49,046 nt of DNA from Rhodocyclaceae bacterium (GTDB taxonomy: Bacteria > Pseudomonadota > Gammaproteobacteria > Burkholderiales > Rhodocyclaceae): assembly GCA_011391215.1 (NCBI GenBank), contig JAABQX010000009.1, forward strand, positions 1-49,046, written 5' to 3'. The notes beneath the pieces are model-generated. The model saw nothing but the letters and a program-made list of their open reading frames with translations. It searched no databases and was not told the origin of the DNA. The translations under genes were made by a program, and so were the position numbers. Each line of letters starts with the position of its first letter. The stretch's first letter is position 1. Shown piece after piece: positions 17,646 to 26,464 of this stretch.

Positions 17646-18950
17646 TCAGCGGATTTGGTGGATCTTCTGTCCGAGCATCTCCGGAGTCACCAGCGTGACG
17701 CCCTTCTCGGTGACGTGGAAGCGTTTGCGATCCTCTTCCAGGTCATAGCCGATCACCATCTCATCCGGCACCTTGCAGTTCTTGTCGATCACGGCACGGC
17801 GGATTTTTGCATGGCGGCCGATTTCGCAATTCGGCAGGATCACCGAATCCTCTACCTCCGCCCAGCTATGGACGAAAACGCGCGAGAACAGCAGGGAACG
17901 ACGCACCGTGGCGCCGCTGATGATGTCGCCGCCCGAGACCAGCGAATCGATCGCAGCACCGCGCCGGTCTTCTTCGTCAAAGACGAACTTGGCGGGCGGC
18001 AACTGCTCCTGGTGCGTCCAGATCGGCCATTCCTCGTCGTACATGTTCAGTTCGGGCGACACCTTGGTCAACTCGATATTGGCTTCCCAGTAGGCATCGA
18101 CGGTACCGACATCGCGCCAGTAAGGAATGCCACTTTCCGTCATGCCGACGCAACTGTCCGTGAAACTGTGCGCAAAGGCCCGGTAGCGGGAGATGACGTG
18201 CGGCAGGACATTCTTGCCGAAGTCGTGATCCGAGTGCGGATCGTCGGCATCACGGATCAATTGTTCGAAGAGGAAGGCGGCATTGAAGACATACACGCCC
18301 ATGTTGGCTAGCGAGCGGTCGGGCCGGCCGGGAATGCAGGGGGGATCCTTCGGTTTTTCCATGAAGCTGGTGATGCGGTTTTCGCTATCCACCCCCATGA
18401 CGCCGAACGCGCTGGCCTCCTCGATCGGTACATCCATGCAGGCGATGGTCAGGTCGGCCTCGGCCTGAGCGTGCTGGGCCAGCATGCGGCCGTAGTCCAT
18501 CTTGTAGATGTGGTCACCGGACAGGATCAGCACATATTTCGGGCCATTGCGCCGCAACAGATCCATGTTCTGGAATACTGCGTCGGCAGTTCCCTGGTAC
18601 CAGTCCTCGCCCACCTGCTGCTGAGCGGGAAGCAGGTCGATGAACTCATCGAAACGGCCGTCAAGGAAGCTCCAGCCACGTTGCAGGTGCTGGATCAAGC
18701 TCTGCGCCTTGTATTGCGTGGCCACGCCAATCCGGCGGATGCCGGAATTCACGCAGTTCGACAACGTGAAATCCAGAATGCGGAATTTGCCACCGAAGGG
18801 AACGGCCGGCTTGGAACGCCAGTCGGTCAATTGCATCAACCGACTACCGCGGCCGCCCGCCAGGATGATGGCATAGGTCGAACGCGTCAGCTGGCTGCAA
18901 GAACGGCCAAGCGAGGCCTGTGGATCGTTCAGTGGCAGATCGTGGTGCAT
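17646..18950 (-). CDS. glgC: Glucose-1-phosphate adenylyltransferase (ADP-glucose pyrophosphorylase)
   Basis: Makes ADP-glucose, the committed step of glycogen synthesis. The product is 434 residues with [20 protein letters not shown] at the nucleotide site, [17 protein letters not shown], and a left-handed beta-helix C-terminus ([23 protein letters not shown]). The start was moved from the track's 19010 to the ATG at 18950 because GGGAG lies seven bases upstream and MHHDLPLND then begins the protein. Members of this family are usually allosterically controlled by sugar phosphates. Confidence 0.95.
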   Translation of the reverse strand: MHHDLPLNDPQASLGRSCSQLTRSTYAIILAGGRGSRLMQLTDWRSKPAVPFGGKFRILDFTLSNCVNSGIRRIGVATQYKAQSLIQHLQRGWSFLDGRFDEFIDLLPAQQQVGEDWYQGTADAVFQNMDLLRRNGPKYVLILSGDHIYKMDYGRMLAQHAQAEADLTIACMDVPIEEASAFGVMGVDSENRITSFMEKPKDPPCIPGRPDRSLANMGVYVFNAAFLFEQLIRDADDPHSDHDFGKNVLPHVISRYRAFAHSFTDSCVGMTESGIPYWRDVGTVDAYWEANIELTKVSPELNMYDEEWPIWTHQEQLPPAKFVFDEEDRRGAAIDSLVSGGDIISGATVRRSLLFSRVFVHSWAEVEDSVILPNCEIGRHAKIRRAVIDKNCKVPDEMVIGYDLEEDRKRFHVTEKGVTLVTPEMLGQKIHQIR

Positions 18951-18956
18951 TTGTTG

Positions 18957-18961
18957 CTCCC
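18957..18961 (-). promoter_or_regulatory. Ribosome binding site that fixes the glgC start
   Basis: On the minus strand, GGGAG sits 6 bases before the ATG at 18950. The longer ORF start at 19010 has no comparable site. Confidence 0.6.
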
Positions 18962-19068
18962 TAGAATGCTGTTTGGCATACCCGCCGCATGTTTTTATGT
19001 GTGCCCGCACAACATCCGCGGGCTGGCTCCCTCTGGCGGGCGGGAGTATGAGTTACAGCGTTAGTAAT

Positions 19069-19476
19069 TTATGGATTCAGGATGCCCTCGCTCAACAGGC
19101 GATCAATTTCGTTTTCAGCTTCCACCCAGTCATTGAGTTGGCTCTCGCCATGAAAACCACGGCGTTCCGCAATGTAATACGCGGCAACTTCGACATAGAA
19201 ACGCCTTTGATCAGGCGCCAGCGGTGCAAGTTTGGGTTTCGCGGACGCAGCTTCCTTCTTGGGTGCGGCGGGTTTTGCAGCAGCGGCCGATACTTTGGCA
19301 GGTGCTGCCTCGGCGACCGGCTTTGCGGCGGCAGGCTTCGCTGCGGCTTTGGCAGCTGCGGGCTTTACCGGAGCTACGGGCTTAGCCGTTGCAGCAGGTT
19401 TGGCTGGCGCTGCGGCTTTTACCGCAGCAGGTTTTGATTTCACCGGTTTTTCACCGGATTTCGTGGTTGTTGCCAT
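19069..19476 (-). CDS. DUF2934 domain protein with Lys/Ala/Pro-rich N-terminal tail
   Basis: A 135-residue protein in two parts. Residues ~1-85 are a low-complexity Lys/Ala/Pro tail (many KPAA and PAKPA units), strongly basic and similar in composition to histone H1-like tails. The C-terminal ~45 residues contain FYVEVAAYYIAERRGFHG and NDWVEAENEIDRLL, which match DUF2934, a small helical domain of unknown function often encoded beside glycogen genes. A good AGGAG lies 7 bases before the ATG. The gene is first after a probable FNR-type promoter and precedes glgC by 118 bases. A role in binding DNA or glycogen granules is only a guess. Confidence 0.8.
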   Translation of the reverse strand: MATTTKSGEKPVKSKPAAVKAAAPAKPAATAKPVAPVKPAAAKAAAKPAAAKPVAEAAPAKVSAAAAKPAAPKKEAASAKPKLAPLAPDQRRFYVEVAAYYIAERRGFHGESQLNDWVEAENEIDRLLSEGILNP

Positions 19477-19530
19477 TGCAGTCTCCTCAGAATTGACGAT
19501 AGATGGTTAATTTTTTTAGCTACGGTACGA

Positions 19531-19571
19531 TTTATACACCACGCATGTTGCTGCTTATTGACATCGATCAA
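19531..19571 (-). promoter_or_regulatory. Probable FNR/Anr-type (class II) promoter of the DUF2934-glg cluster
   Basis: TTGACATCGATCAA at 19558-19571 matches the FNR/Anr consensus TTGAT-N4-ATCAA at nine of ten fixed positions. On the minus strand TATAAA (19531-19536) gives a -10 element. The start predicted from it puts the box centre near -40.5 to -41, the spacing of activator-dependent class II promoters. The -35 position (AATAAG) is poor, as expected for activation. It lies between glk and the DUF2934 gene. Confidence 0.6.
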
Positions 19572-19576
19572 TGCTT

Positions 19577-20566
19577 TTACGCTTGACAAAAAGCCATGCG
19601 GGCCAATCCGGCAGCGCCATTCAGGCCGATTTCGGGGTCCGTCGCCACGTATACGGGCATTTTACGCGCCAAATCGGCATGTTCGAGCTTGGCGTTAAAC
19701 GCATCCATGAATGCGCCCTCACGCAGCACAGGTAATAACTTTTGGGTAACACCGCCAGCCAGAAACACCCCGCCACGCGCCATCAGCGTCAGCGCCATGT
19801 CGCCGGCAAATGCGCCATACATGGCCGCGAACATGCCTACCGTCCGCCGTGCCAGGCTGGCAGGATCCGCCAGCGCACGTGCACCGATGGCGGCCGACGG
19901 ATCTTCCGCCGCCAGAGGATCCGGCAGGTCGGCGGACGTACGTTGTGCCAGGAAACGATACAGGGTGGAGAGCCCCATGCCGGAAATGGCACGCTCGGCG
20001 GTAGCCCTCCCCTGCCCGGCCCGCAGGAATGCGGCAAACGCATCCTGCACTTCATTGGCCGGCGCGAAGCCCACGTGCCCGCCTTCACTGGGCAGAATCC
20101 GGAACGTGTCGCCGCCCATGACGATTGTCGCCATGCCCAGCCCTGTGCCGGCCCCAATGGCCAGGCGCACACCGTCGGTTAGAGGATCGCCAGGCTGCAA
20201 AGTGATGCGCTGCTCGTCAGGCAAGGTGGCAATGCCGGCAGCCACGGCAGCGAAATCATTGGCGAGGGTCAGCGGCGCACCCAGCAGTGGTTCCAGCACG
20301 GCGGCCTCGGCCTGCCACGGCAGGTTGGTAAAACGCGCCTGCCGTCCATCTTCGCTTACCGGTCCGGCAACGGCCAGGCAGGCGCCATCGATGCCCGCAA
20401 GCTGATCGGCAGCTTCGCCACAGAATTGGCGCAGCAGCGCATCGACACCGGAAAAATCGGCGCTGGCGAGACGGCGGGTCAGAATAAAACGCGGCACATT
20501 GCCAGCAAATTCAGCAATTCCCAGCAGCGCCTTGGTGCCCCCCAGATCACCGGCCAGGACTTTCAT
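19577..20566 (-). CDS. glk: Glucokinase
   Basis: Phosphorylates glucose to glucose-6-phosphate with ATP. The N-terminal LAGDLGGTKALLGIAE is the phosphate-1 motif of the ASKHA fold. LANDFAAVAAG carries the catalytic Asp. GAGTGLGMATIV and SEGGHVGFAP are typical of the bacterial Glk family. The track start at 20584 is a TTG inside thyA. The ATG at 20566 (329 residues), with GAGGG just upstream and 7 bases after the thyA stop, is more likely. It provides glucose-6-phosphate to the glycogen and glycolytic genes nearby. Confidence 0.93.
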   Translation of the reverse strand: MKVLAGDLGGTKALLGIAEFAGNVPRFILTRRLASADFSGVDALLRQFCGEAADQLAGIDGACLAVAGPVSEDGRQARFTNLPWQAEAAVLEPLLGAPLTLANDFAAVAAGIATLPDEQRITLQPGDPLTDGVRLAIGAGTGLGMATIVMGGDTFRILPSEGGHVGFAPANEVQDAFAAFLRAGQGRATAERAISGMGLSTLYRFLAQRTSADLPDPLAAEDPSAAIGARALADPASLARRTVGMFAAMYGAFAGDMALTLMARGGVFLAGGVTQKLLPVLREGAFMDAFNAKLEHADLARKMPVYVATDPEIGLNGAAGLARMAFCQA

Positions 20567-20573
20567 ACCGCCC

Positions 20574-21368
20574 TCATACAGCAACGGGCGCCGCGATATG
20601 CGGATGCGGGTCGTAGCCTTCGAGCGTGAAATCCTCGATGCGGAAGGCGAACAGATCGGTCACGGCCGGATTGACGCGCATCACCGGCAGCACACGGGTT
20701 TCGCGCGACAGCTGCAGGCGCGTCTGCTCCAGATGATTGCTGTAGAGATGCGCATCACCCAGCGTATGCACGAAATCGCCGGGCCGGTAGCCGCACACCT
20801 GCGCCACCATCAAGGTAAACAGCGCGTAGGAGGCAATGTTGAAAGGCACACCGAGGAAAATATCGGCGCTGCGCTGGTAGAGTTGGCAGCTCAGGCGCCC
20901 GTCGGCAACGTAGAACTGAAAGAGCGCATGGCAGGGCGGCAGCGCCATGCGGTCCACATCGGCCGGGTTCCAGGCCGTCACGATGTGGCGGCGCGAATCG
21001 GGATTTTTCTTCAGGCCCTCAATCAGCTGGGTGATCTGGTCGATCTCTTTGCCGTCACGCCCCGGCCAGTGACGCCACTGGTGGCCATACACCGGGCCGA
21101 GATCGCCGTTTTCGTCGGCCCACTCATCCCAGATCGAGACCTTGTTGTCCTTGAGATACTTGATGTTCGTCTCACCCCGGATAAACCAGAGTAATTCATG
21201 AATGATCGAGCGCAGGTGCAATTTCTTGGTCGTCAGCACGGGAAACCCGGCCGCCAGATCGAAGCGCATCTGCCAGCCGAATACCGACCGTGTGCCGGTG
21301 CCAGTACGGTCGGCCTTGACGTGCCCGTGGTCAAGCACGTGCTGCATGAGTTCTAGGTATTGACGCAT
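20574..21368 (-). CDS. thyA: Thymidylate synthase
   Basis: Methylates dUMP to dTMP using methylene-tetrahydrofolate. From the ATG at 21368 the product is 264 residues, the same as E. coli ThyA. The active-site cysteine lies in [12 protein letters not shown], and the folate/dUMP sites [30 protein letters not shown] (seen as [16 protein letters not shown]) and [11 protein letters not shown] are all present. The longer start in the track (21410) overlaps the divergent aminopeptidase gene and adds 14 residues not seen in the family. Only ~29 bases separate the two divergent starts. Confidence 0.97.
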   Translation of the reverse strand: MRQYLELMQHVLDHGHVKADRTGTGTRSVFGWQMRFDLAAGFPVLTTKKLHLRSIIHELLWFIRGETNIKYLKDNKVSIWDEWADENGDLGPVYGHQWRHWPGRDGKEIDQITQLIEGLKKNPDSRRHIVTAWNPADVDRMALPPCHALFQFYVADGRLSCQLYQRSADIFLGVPFNIASYALFTLMVAQVCGYRPGDFVHTLGDAHLYSNHLEQTRLQLSRETRVLPVMRVNPAVTDLFAFRIEDFTLEGYDPHPHIAAPVAV

Positions 21369-21397
21369 AATCGGTCGAATTATATGGAGCTTCCGAC

Positions 21398-22840
21398 ATG
21401 CCGTTGCCAAAAGTCACTGTTTCCCCTTCGCCTAAAGGCGATCACCTGCTTTATCTGGTTCCCGCAGGCAAAGCTCTCCCCGCAGATCTGCCCGGGCGCG
21501 ATTTCTGGCAACGACTGGTAAAGCGCAAGGATGTCAAACCCGACGAACTGGCCAAGTCACCCGTTGCGGCCGACCTTGCCGACGGAAGACGCGCCACGCT
21601 GGTGATGATTGACCCCGCCAAGCCGCGTTTCGAGCGTCTCACCGCCTTGCGCAAGGCAACGATGCTGCTACTGGAAGAAACACCGAAGACTCTCGACATC
21701 GTTCCGCTCGGCGTCGATGACGATGCGCTTGCGGATGCCCTCTACGTTGCGCTGGTGAATGGCGTGCCGTTGCCACAGCAGAAGAAGAAAATGCCGACGG
21801 CACTGAAGGAAATCACTCTCCCATGCCGTCCCGCCGGCGCCGACTTTTCCAAGGTTCAGGCGCTGGCCCGTGCCAATTTGCTGGCACGCGAACTGACCGC
21901 CCTGCCGCCCAACCAGCTTGATCCGCTGCATTACCGCCAGCGCCTAAGCGCTTTGGCAAAGGAAAACGGCTGGGGCATCGAGGAATACGACTTCCGCAAG
22001 TTGAAGAAAATGGGCGCGGGTGCGTTCTGCGCCGTCGCCCAAGGCAGTGATGGTGACGGCGGTGGCGCGGCCATCGTGCATCTGTCGTGGCGGCCGAAAA
22101 AGAAAGCTGCGAAAACGCTCGCCCTGGTTGGCAAGGGCATCTGCTTCGACACCGGCGGCCACAACCTCAAGCCGGCCAAATACATGGCCGGCATGCATGA
22201 GGACATGAACGGCTCCGCCGTAGCCTTGTCCATCCTCGCCGCTGCCGCAGAACTGCATCTGCCCGTCGCCATCGACTGCTGGCTGGCCATCGCCAAGAAC
22301 CACATCTCACCGACCGCCTACGCGCAGGGCGACATCGTCAAGGCGCTCGACGGCACCACCATCGAAGTCGTGCATACCGATGCCGAGGGACGCATGGTGC
22401 TGGCCGACACGCTGGCGCTGGCGGCGCAGCAAAAACCAGCATTGATGATCGACTTCGCCACGCTCACCGGCAGCATGCTGTCCGCGCTTGGCCAGCGTTA
22501 TTCGGGGGTCTTTGCCAGCGATGATGCTTTGGCAACGCAGGCGGTCGCGGCCGGCAAAGCCAGCGGCGAACGGGTCTGCGTGTTTCCGCAGGACGCCGAC
22601 TACGAACCGGCGCTCGACTCCAAGGTGGCTGACATCAAACAATGCACGCTCGAAGGCGACGCCGACCACATCCTCGCCACGCGTTTTCTCGGCCGCTTCA
22701 TCGGCAAGACGCCGTGGATTCACATGGATCTGTCGGCCTGCAGTTGCAGCGGCGGGCTGGGCGCAGTAGCGACCGACCTGACCGGTTTTGGCGTCAACTG
22801 GGGCGTGGCTTTATTGCGCTCTTGGGCCGAAACGCCTTGA
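21398..22840 (+). CDS. M17 family leucyl aminopeptidase
   Basis: A 480-residue cytosolic metallo-aminopeptidase that removes N-terminal residues from peptides. Catalytic motifs are [15 protein letters not shown] (metal-binding Lys and Asp), [12 protein letters not shown] and [16 protein letters not shown], with FATLTGSM downstream. GGAG precedes the ATG. Residues ~143-151 (CRPAGADF) are encoded by dispersed repeat copy 5, in the region between the N-terminal domain and the [17 protein letters not shown] start of the catalytic domain. The last 47 bases overlap mog on the opposite strand. Confidence 0.93.
   Translation: MPLPKVTVSPSPKGDHLLYLVPAGKALPADLPGRDFWQRLVKRKDVKPDELAKSPVAADLADGRRATLVMIDPAKPRFERLTALRKATMLLLEETPKTLDIVPLGVDDDALADALYVALVNGVPLPQQKKKMPTALKEITLPCRPAGADFSKVQALARANLLARELTALPPNQLDPLHYRQRLSALAKENGWGIEEYDFRKLKKMGAGAFCAVAQGSDGDGGGAAIVHLSWRPKKKAAKTLALVGKGICFDTGGHNLKPAKYMAGMHEDMNGSAVALSILAAAAELHLPVAIDCWLAIAKNHISPTAYAQGDIVKALDGTTIEVVHTDAEGRMVLADTLALAAQQKPALMIDFATLTGSMLSALGQRYSGVFASDDALATQAVAAGKASGERVCVFPQDADYEPALDSKVADIKQCTLEGDADHILATRFLGRFIGKTPWIHMDLSACSCSGGLGAVATDLTGFGVNWGVALLRSWAETP
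21825..21848 (+). repeat. Dispersed repeat, copy 5 (inside the M17 aminopeptidase)
   Basis: GCCGTCCCGCC joined to GCGCCGACTTTT with one change (G at the joining base). This copy is read in the sense orientation of its gene, giving CRPAGADF, while most intragenic copies are read on the other strand. Confidence 0.85.
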
Positions 22841-23348
22841 GCACATCCTCGCGCGTCTCGATGTAGGGCCCGCCGATCAGGTCAATGCAGTAAGGCACGG
22901 CGGCGAAAACGCCATCGAGCGTTTCCTTGATCGCCTTCGGCTGCCCCGGCAGGTTGAGGATCAGCGTCTTTCCCCGGATCACCCCGACCTGCCGCGAAAG
23001 GATCGCGGTGGGCACGTACTTGAGGCTGACGGCGCGCATCTGCTCGCCAAAGCCCGGCATCACCTTATGTGCAACAGCAAGCGTCGCTTCCGGCGTGACA
23101 TCGCGCGGTGCGGGGCCGGTGCCACCAGTGGTCAGCACCAGATGACAACCGACGCTTTCGCACAACTCGATGAGGGTTTGCTCGATTACGGATTGCTCGT
23201 CGGGAATCAGCCGCATTTCCATGCGCCAGGGCGAGGCCAGCGTGGCGGAGAACCACTCTTCCAGCGCTGGAATGCCCTTGTCTTCATAGACGCCGGACGA
23301 GGCCCGGTCGGAAATGGAAACCAGCCCGACCAGCAGTGTGTCACTCAT
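22794..23348 (-). CDS. mog: Molybdopterin adenylyltransferase
   Basis: MogA-type enzyme that adenylylates molybdopterin before molybdate insertion. The N-terminal VGLVSISDRASSGVYEDKG, the central LVLTTGGTGPAPRDVTPEA and the C-terminal LPGQPKAIKETLD are the typical MogA motifs. The product is 184 residues from the ATG at 23348. The upstream start in the track adds only MMQ. It overlaps the yjgA stop by 8 bases, so the two are probably co-translated, and overlaps the aminopeptidase gene tail to tail. Confidence 0.93.
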   Translation of the reverse strand: MSDTLLVGLVSISDRASSGVYEDKGIPALEEWFSATLASPWRMEMRLIPDEQSVIEQTLIELCESVGCHLVLTTGGTGPAPRDVTPEATLAVAHKVMPGFGEQMRAVSLKYVPTAILSRQVGVIRGKTLILNLPGQPKAIKETLDGVFAAVPYCIDLIGGPYIETREDVLKAFRPKSAIKPRPS

Positions 23349-23865
23349 CTGCATCATCCACGACGACTTCAGTGGCCTCGGGCACGCCTTGCAACTCGCG
23401 CAGCACCCTGAACAACTCGCGAAACGCGCGCGGCGGTTTGCCGAGTTGCTGTTCTTTTAGCGCATTGCGGCGTAGCTGGCGCAACTGCTGCAGGTCGGCA
23501 TCAGGATGCGCGGCGGCAATTTCGCCGATCACGGTTTCTTCTTCAAGAAAACGTGTGCGTAGGCGCTCCAGTGCATGCATGCGCGCATTGGCGGCGGCAG
23601 AGAGTCCGTTGATTTCGTCGAGCGCAGCACGGATCGGTTCCGGATCAAGGGTGCGCATCAATTTGCCGATATATTGCAACTGGCGACGATGGGCGCCGTG
23701 CTGGGTAAAGCGCTGGGCGTCACGCACGGCGTCACGCAACGCATCGGGCAGGTCAAGCTTCTTTAACTGATCTTTTGAGAGTGCGACCAAGTCGGCGCCG
23801 AGCGTCTGCAGATCGGTCATCTCGCGCTTCAGTGCGCTTTTGCTGGGCTTATCATAAGTTTCCAC
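23341..23865 (-). CDS. yjgA: YjgA/DarP family ribosome-associated protein (DUF615)
   Basis: Helical protein of the DUF615 family, reported to act in late 50S ribosome assembly. KPSKSALKREMTDLQTLG near the start, RRQLQYIGKLMR in the middle and PDADLQQLRQLRRNA near the C-terminus match the family. The ATG at 23907 in the track leaves only 5 bases before the divergent pmbA start. A GTG at 23865 gives 174 residues beginning METYDKPSKS and has a perfect TATAAT eight bases upstream, so it is the preferred start here, with moderate certainty. Confidence 0.88.
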   Translation of the reverse strand: METYDKPSKSALKREMTDLQTLGADLVALSKDQLKKLDLPDALRDAVRDAQRFTQHGAHRRQLQYIGKLMRTLDPEPIRAALDEINGLSAAANARMHALERLRTRFLEEETVIGEIAAAHPDADLQQLRQLRRNALKEQQLGKPPRAFRELFRVLRELQGVPEATEVVVDDADE

Positions 23866-23872
23866 GGGTAAG

Positions 23873-23878
23873 ATTATA
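23873..23878 (-). promoter_or_regulatory. -10 hexamer TATAAT in front of yjgA
   Basis: On the minus strand a perfect TATAAT stands seven bases before a GTG that can start yjgA. The -35 position is poor (TCAGAG). If used, the transcript would begin at or next to the GTG. Confidence 0.35.
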
Positions 23879-23912
23879 GCTTTCGGCCCCGGCCACTCTG
23901 AGCCCATCCCCC

Positions 23913-25271
23913 ATGTCCGCGTTTTCCTATACCTCCGACCAGCTCCGCCAACTTGCTACCGATGTCTTGCGCCATGCCGCACACTGCGGCGCTACGGCCT
24001 GTGAAACCGATGTTTCCGAGGGCTACGGCCAGTCGGTGACGGTGCGCAAGGGCGAGGTGGAGACCATCGAGTTCAACCGTGACAAGGGCATCGGCGTCAG
24101 CGTCTATCTCGGCCAACGGCGCGGCCATGCCAGCACCTCGGACTTTTCTGCGGCCTCTCTGCGCGCCACCGTCGAGGCCGCACTGTCGATCGCCCGCTTC
24201 ACCGCCGAAGACCCCTGTGCCGGCCTGCCCGAGCCCGAACTGCTGGCGCGCAACACCGACGCCATCGATCTCGACCTCTACTATCCATGGCCGATTCTCG
24301 TCGAGGACGCCATCGAAATTGCCCGCCGCAGCGAACAGGCAGCGTTTGCCGTCAGCCCCTTGATCAGCAACTCCGAAGGTGCCTCGGTCTCGGCGCATGC
24401 CGCGCATTTTGTTTCGGCCAACAGCCTCGGGTTTATGGGTGGCTACCCGTCGACGCGACATTACATTTCCTGTGTGCCAATCGCCCAAGGTGGCAAGGGT
24501 GGCAAAGACATGCAGCGCGACGACTGGTATTCGGGCTGGCGCGATCCGGCCGATCTGGCCACGCCGGAAGCGATCGGCGACTACGCCGCACGACGCACGC
24601 TGTCACGTCTCGGCGCGAAAAAGCTCAAGACACGCCAGTGCAAGGTGATGTTCGAGGCGCCGCTGGCCGCCATGCTGATCGGCAGCTTCGTCCATGCCGT
24701 GAGCGGCGGCAGCCTTTACCGCAAGTCCAGCTTTCTCGTCGATTCGCTGGGCACGCGCATTTTTCCTGAATGGATGTCTATCGAGGAACAACCCTTGATC
24801 AAAAAAGGTCTGGCCTCCAGCCCCTTCGACGATGACGGCGTGGCGACACTCGACCGCAGTGTAATTACCGATGGCGTATTGCAGGGCTATTTCCTGTCGA
24901 CCTATACCGCCAGAAAGCTCGGCATGCAAACCACCGGCAATGCCGGCGGCAGCCACAACCTGCTGGTCGCGTCGAGTCCGGATGCGCCCGCCGACATTGC
25001 CGGCATGCTGCGCGCCATGGGCACGGGCCTGCTGGTCACCGAACTGCTCGGCCATGGCATCAACTACATCACCGGCGACTACTCGCGTGGTGCAGCGGGT
25101 TACTGGGTCGAGAAAGGCGAAATCGCCTATCCGGTGCATGAAATCACCATCGCCGGCAACCTGCGCGACATGTTTTCCGGCATCGAAATGATCGGCCGCG
25201 ATGTCGTGACGCGGGGCTCGCGCACGGTCGGCTCCATTGTGGTTAACCGCATGACCGTAGCGGGCAGTTGA
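23913..25271 (+). CDS. pmbA: PmbA/TldE family metalloprotease component
   Basis: TldE/PmbA partner subunit of the TldD-TldE protease, which matures modified peptides and degrades CcdA in E. coli. The 452-residue protein shows the family pattern: VRKGEVETIEFNRDKGIGVSVY near residue 50 (in part), HASTSDFS, a central SNSEGASVS, and the C-terminal GHGINYITGDYSRGAAGYWVE (in part TGDYSRGAAGYWVE). No HExxxH is seen here, as expected, because the zinc motif belongs to TldD. TldD is not in the window. No good ribosome site precedes the ATG. Confidence 0.94.
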   Translation: MSAFSYTSDQLRQLATDVLRHAAHCGATACETDVSEGYGQSVTVRKGEVETIEFNRDKGIGVSVYLGQRRGHASTSDFSAASLRATVEAALSIARFTAEDPCAGLPEPELLARNTDAIDLDLYYPWPILVEDAIEIARRSEQAAFAVSPLISNSEGASVSAHAAHFVSANSLGFMGGYPSTRHYISCVPIAQGGKGGKDMQRDDWYSGWRDPADLATPEAIGDYAARRTLSRLGAKKLKTRQCKVMFEAPLAAMLIGSFVHAVSGGSLYRKSSFLVDSLGTRIFPEWMSIEEQPLIKKGLASSPFDDDGVATLDRSVITDGVLQGYFLSTYTARKLGMQTTGNAGGSHNLLVASSPDAPADIAGMLRAMGTGLLVTELLGHGINYITGDYSRGAAGYWVEKGEIAYPVHEITIAGNLRDMFSGIEMIGRDVVTRGSRTVGSIVVNRMTVAGS

Positions 25272-25358
25272 GCAGTTCACTCCTCTATCTTTGGGTGTAG
25301 TATTTCGCGATCGTTCCGCAGTCGCGGGATGCCCACAACAACACCAAGGAGATGATGT

Positions 25359-26441
25359 ATGGAACGACGCAAGTTTCTGCAACATGCCGGCCTGACCGGC
25401 ATCCTGGCCGCAGGTGTCGCACCGGCTGTTCACGCCCAAACGGCAGCCGTCAAGTGGCGTCTCACCTCCAGTTTCCCCAAGAGCCTCGACACCATCTATG
25501 GTGGCGCCGAGGTGTTGGCCAATCGTCTGAGAGCCATGACCGGCGGCAAGTTCGATATCCAGGTGTTCGCCGGCGGTGAAATCGCCCCGGGCGGCCAGGC
25601 GCTGGACGTGACGCAAAACGGCACCGTCGAATGCTGCCATACCTGCTCCTACTACTATGTCGGCAAGGACAAGGCCTTCGGCTTCGGCACCTCGGTGCCC
25701 TTCGGCATGAATGCGCGCCAGCTCAACGCCTGGGTCTACTTTGGTGGTGGCGACAAGATTCTTCAGGAGTTCTACAACAACTACAACGTGGTTCATTTTC
25801 TCGGCGGCAACACCGGCGTGCAAATGGGTGGCTGGTTCCGCAAGGAGATCAACACCCTGGCCGACGTCAAGGGCGTCAAGATGCGCATTGCCGGCCTCGG
25901 AGGTACCGTTTTCTCGGCACTGGGCATGGTCACACAGCAGATCCCCGGCTCGGACATTTACCCGGCGCTGGAAAAAGGCACCATCGATGCCGCCGAATGG
26001 GTTGGCCCCTACGACGACGAGAAGTTGGGCTTCTACAAGGTCGCCAAGAATTATTACTTTCCGGGCTGGTGGGAGCCGGGTCCCGGCATTAACTTCTTCA
26101 TCAACAAGGATGCCTGGGCCAAGCTGCCGAAGGAATATCAGGAAGCCTTCCAGGCCGCCGCCTATGAAGCCAACGTCACCATGATGGCCGAGTACGACTA
26201 CAAGAATCCGCTTGCGCTGCGCCGCCTGGTCGGCCAGGGCGTCAAGCTCAAGAAATACTCGGCCGAGATCATCGAGGAAGCCTATAAAGCAGCCGTCCAG
26301 CTCTACAACGACGAGTCGGCTAAAAACCCGGGCTTCAAGAAGATCTACACCGACTACCTGAAGGCCCAGAAGGACATGAACCAGTGGTTCGGCGTGGCCG
26401 AACTCGGCATGGACTCCTTCCTGCAGACCCACATCAAGTAA
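25359..26441 (+). CDS. TRAP transporter substrate-binding protein, DctP family (copy 1)
   Basis: Periplasmic solute receptor of a tripartite ATP-independent transporter. The 360-residue product starts with a twin-arginine-type signal: ERRKFLQHAGLTG, a hydrophobic stretch, and AVHAQ as cleavage site. The mature part has GGNTGVQMGGWFRKEI, MRIAGLGGTVF with the Arg that usually clamps the substrate carboxylate, and AAEWVGPYDDEKLGFYKVA. It is close to the DctP branch used for keto acids and related carboxylates (TakP-like). The exact substrate is unknown. AAGGAG precedes the ATG. A cytochrome gene follows after 23 bases. A clear paralogue is at 29566-30708. Confidence 0.92.
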   Translation: MERRKFLQHAGLTGILAAGVAPAVHAQTAAVKWRLTSSFPKSLDTIYGGAEVLANRLRAMTGGKFDIQVFAGGEIAPGGQALDVTQNGTVECCHTCSYYYVGKDKAFGFGTSVPFGMNARQLNAWVYFGGGDKILQEFYNNYNVVHFLGGNTGVQMGGWFRKEINTLADVKGVKMRIAGLGGTVFSALGMVTQQIPGSDIYPALEKGTIDAAEWVGPYDDEKLGFYKVAKNYYFPGWWEPGPGINFFINKDAWAKLPKEYQEAFQAAAYEANVTMMAEYDYKNPLALRRLVGQGVKLKKYSAEIIEEAYKAAVQLYNDESAKNPGFKKIYTDYLKAQKDMNQWFGVAELGMDSFLQTHIK

Positions 26442-26464
26442 GCACCGGACGAAAGGAGCTTGCC

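Noticed and set aside
19004-19022. Stem CCCGC/GCGGG between glgC and the DUF2934 gene as a terminator
   Set aside because: On the minus strand it is followed by A-rich and not T-rich sequence, and the genes appear to form one operon.
24127-24148. CCAGCACCTCGGACTTTT in pmbA as a repeat copy
   Set aside because: The encoded HASTSDFS is a normal conserved motif of PmbA proteins, and the left half does not fit.
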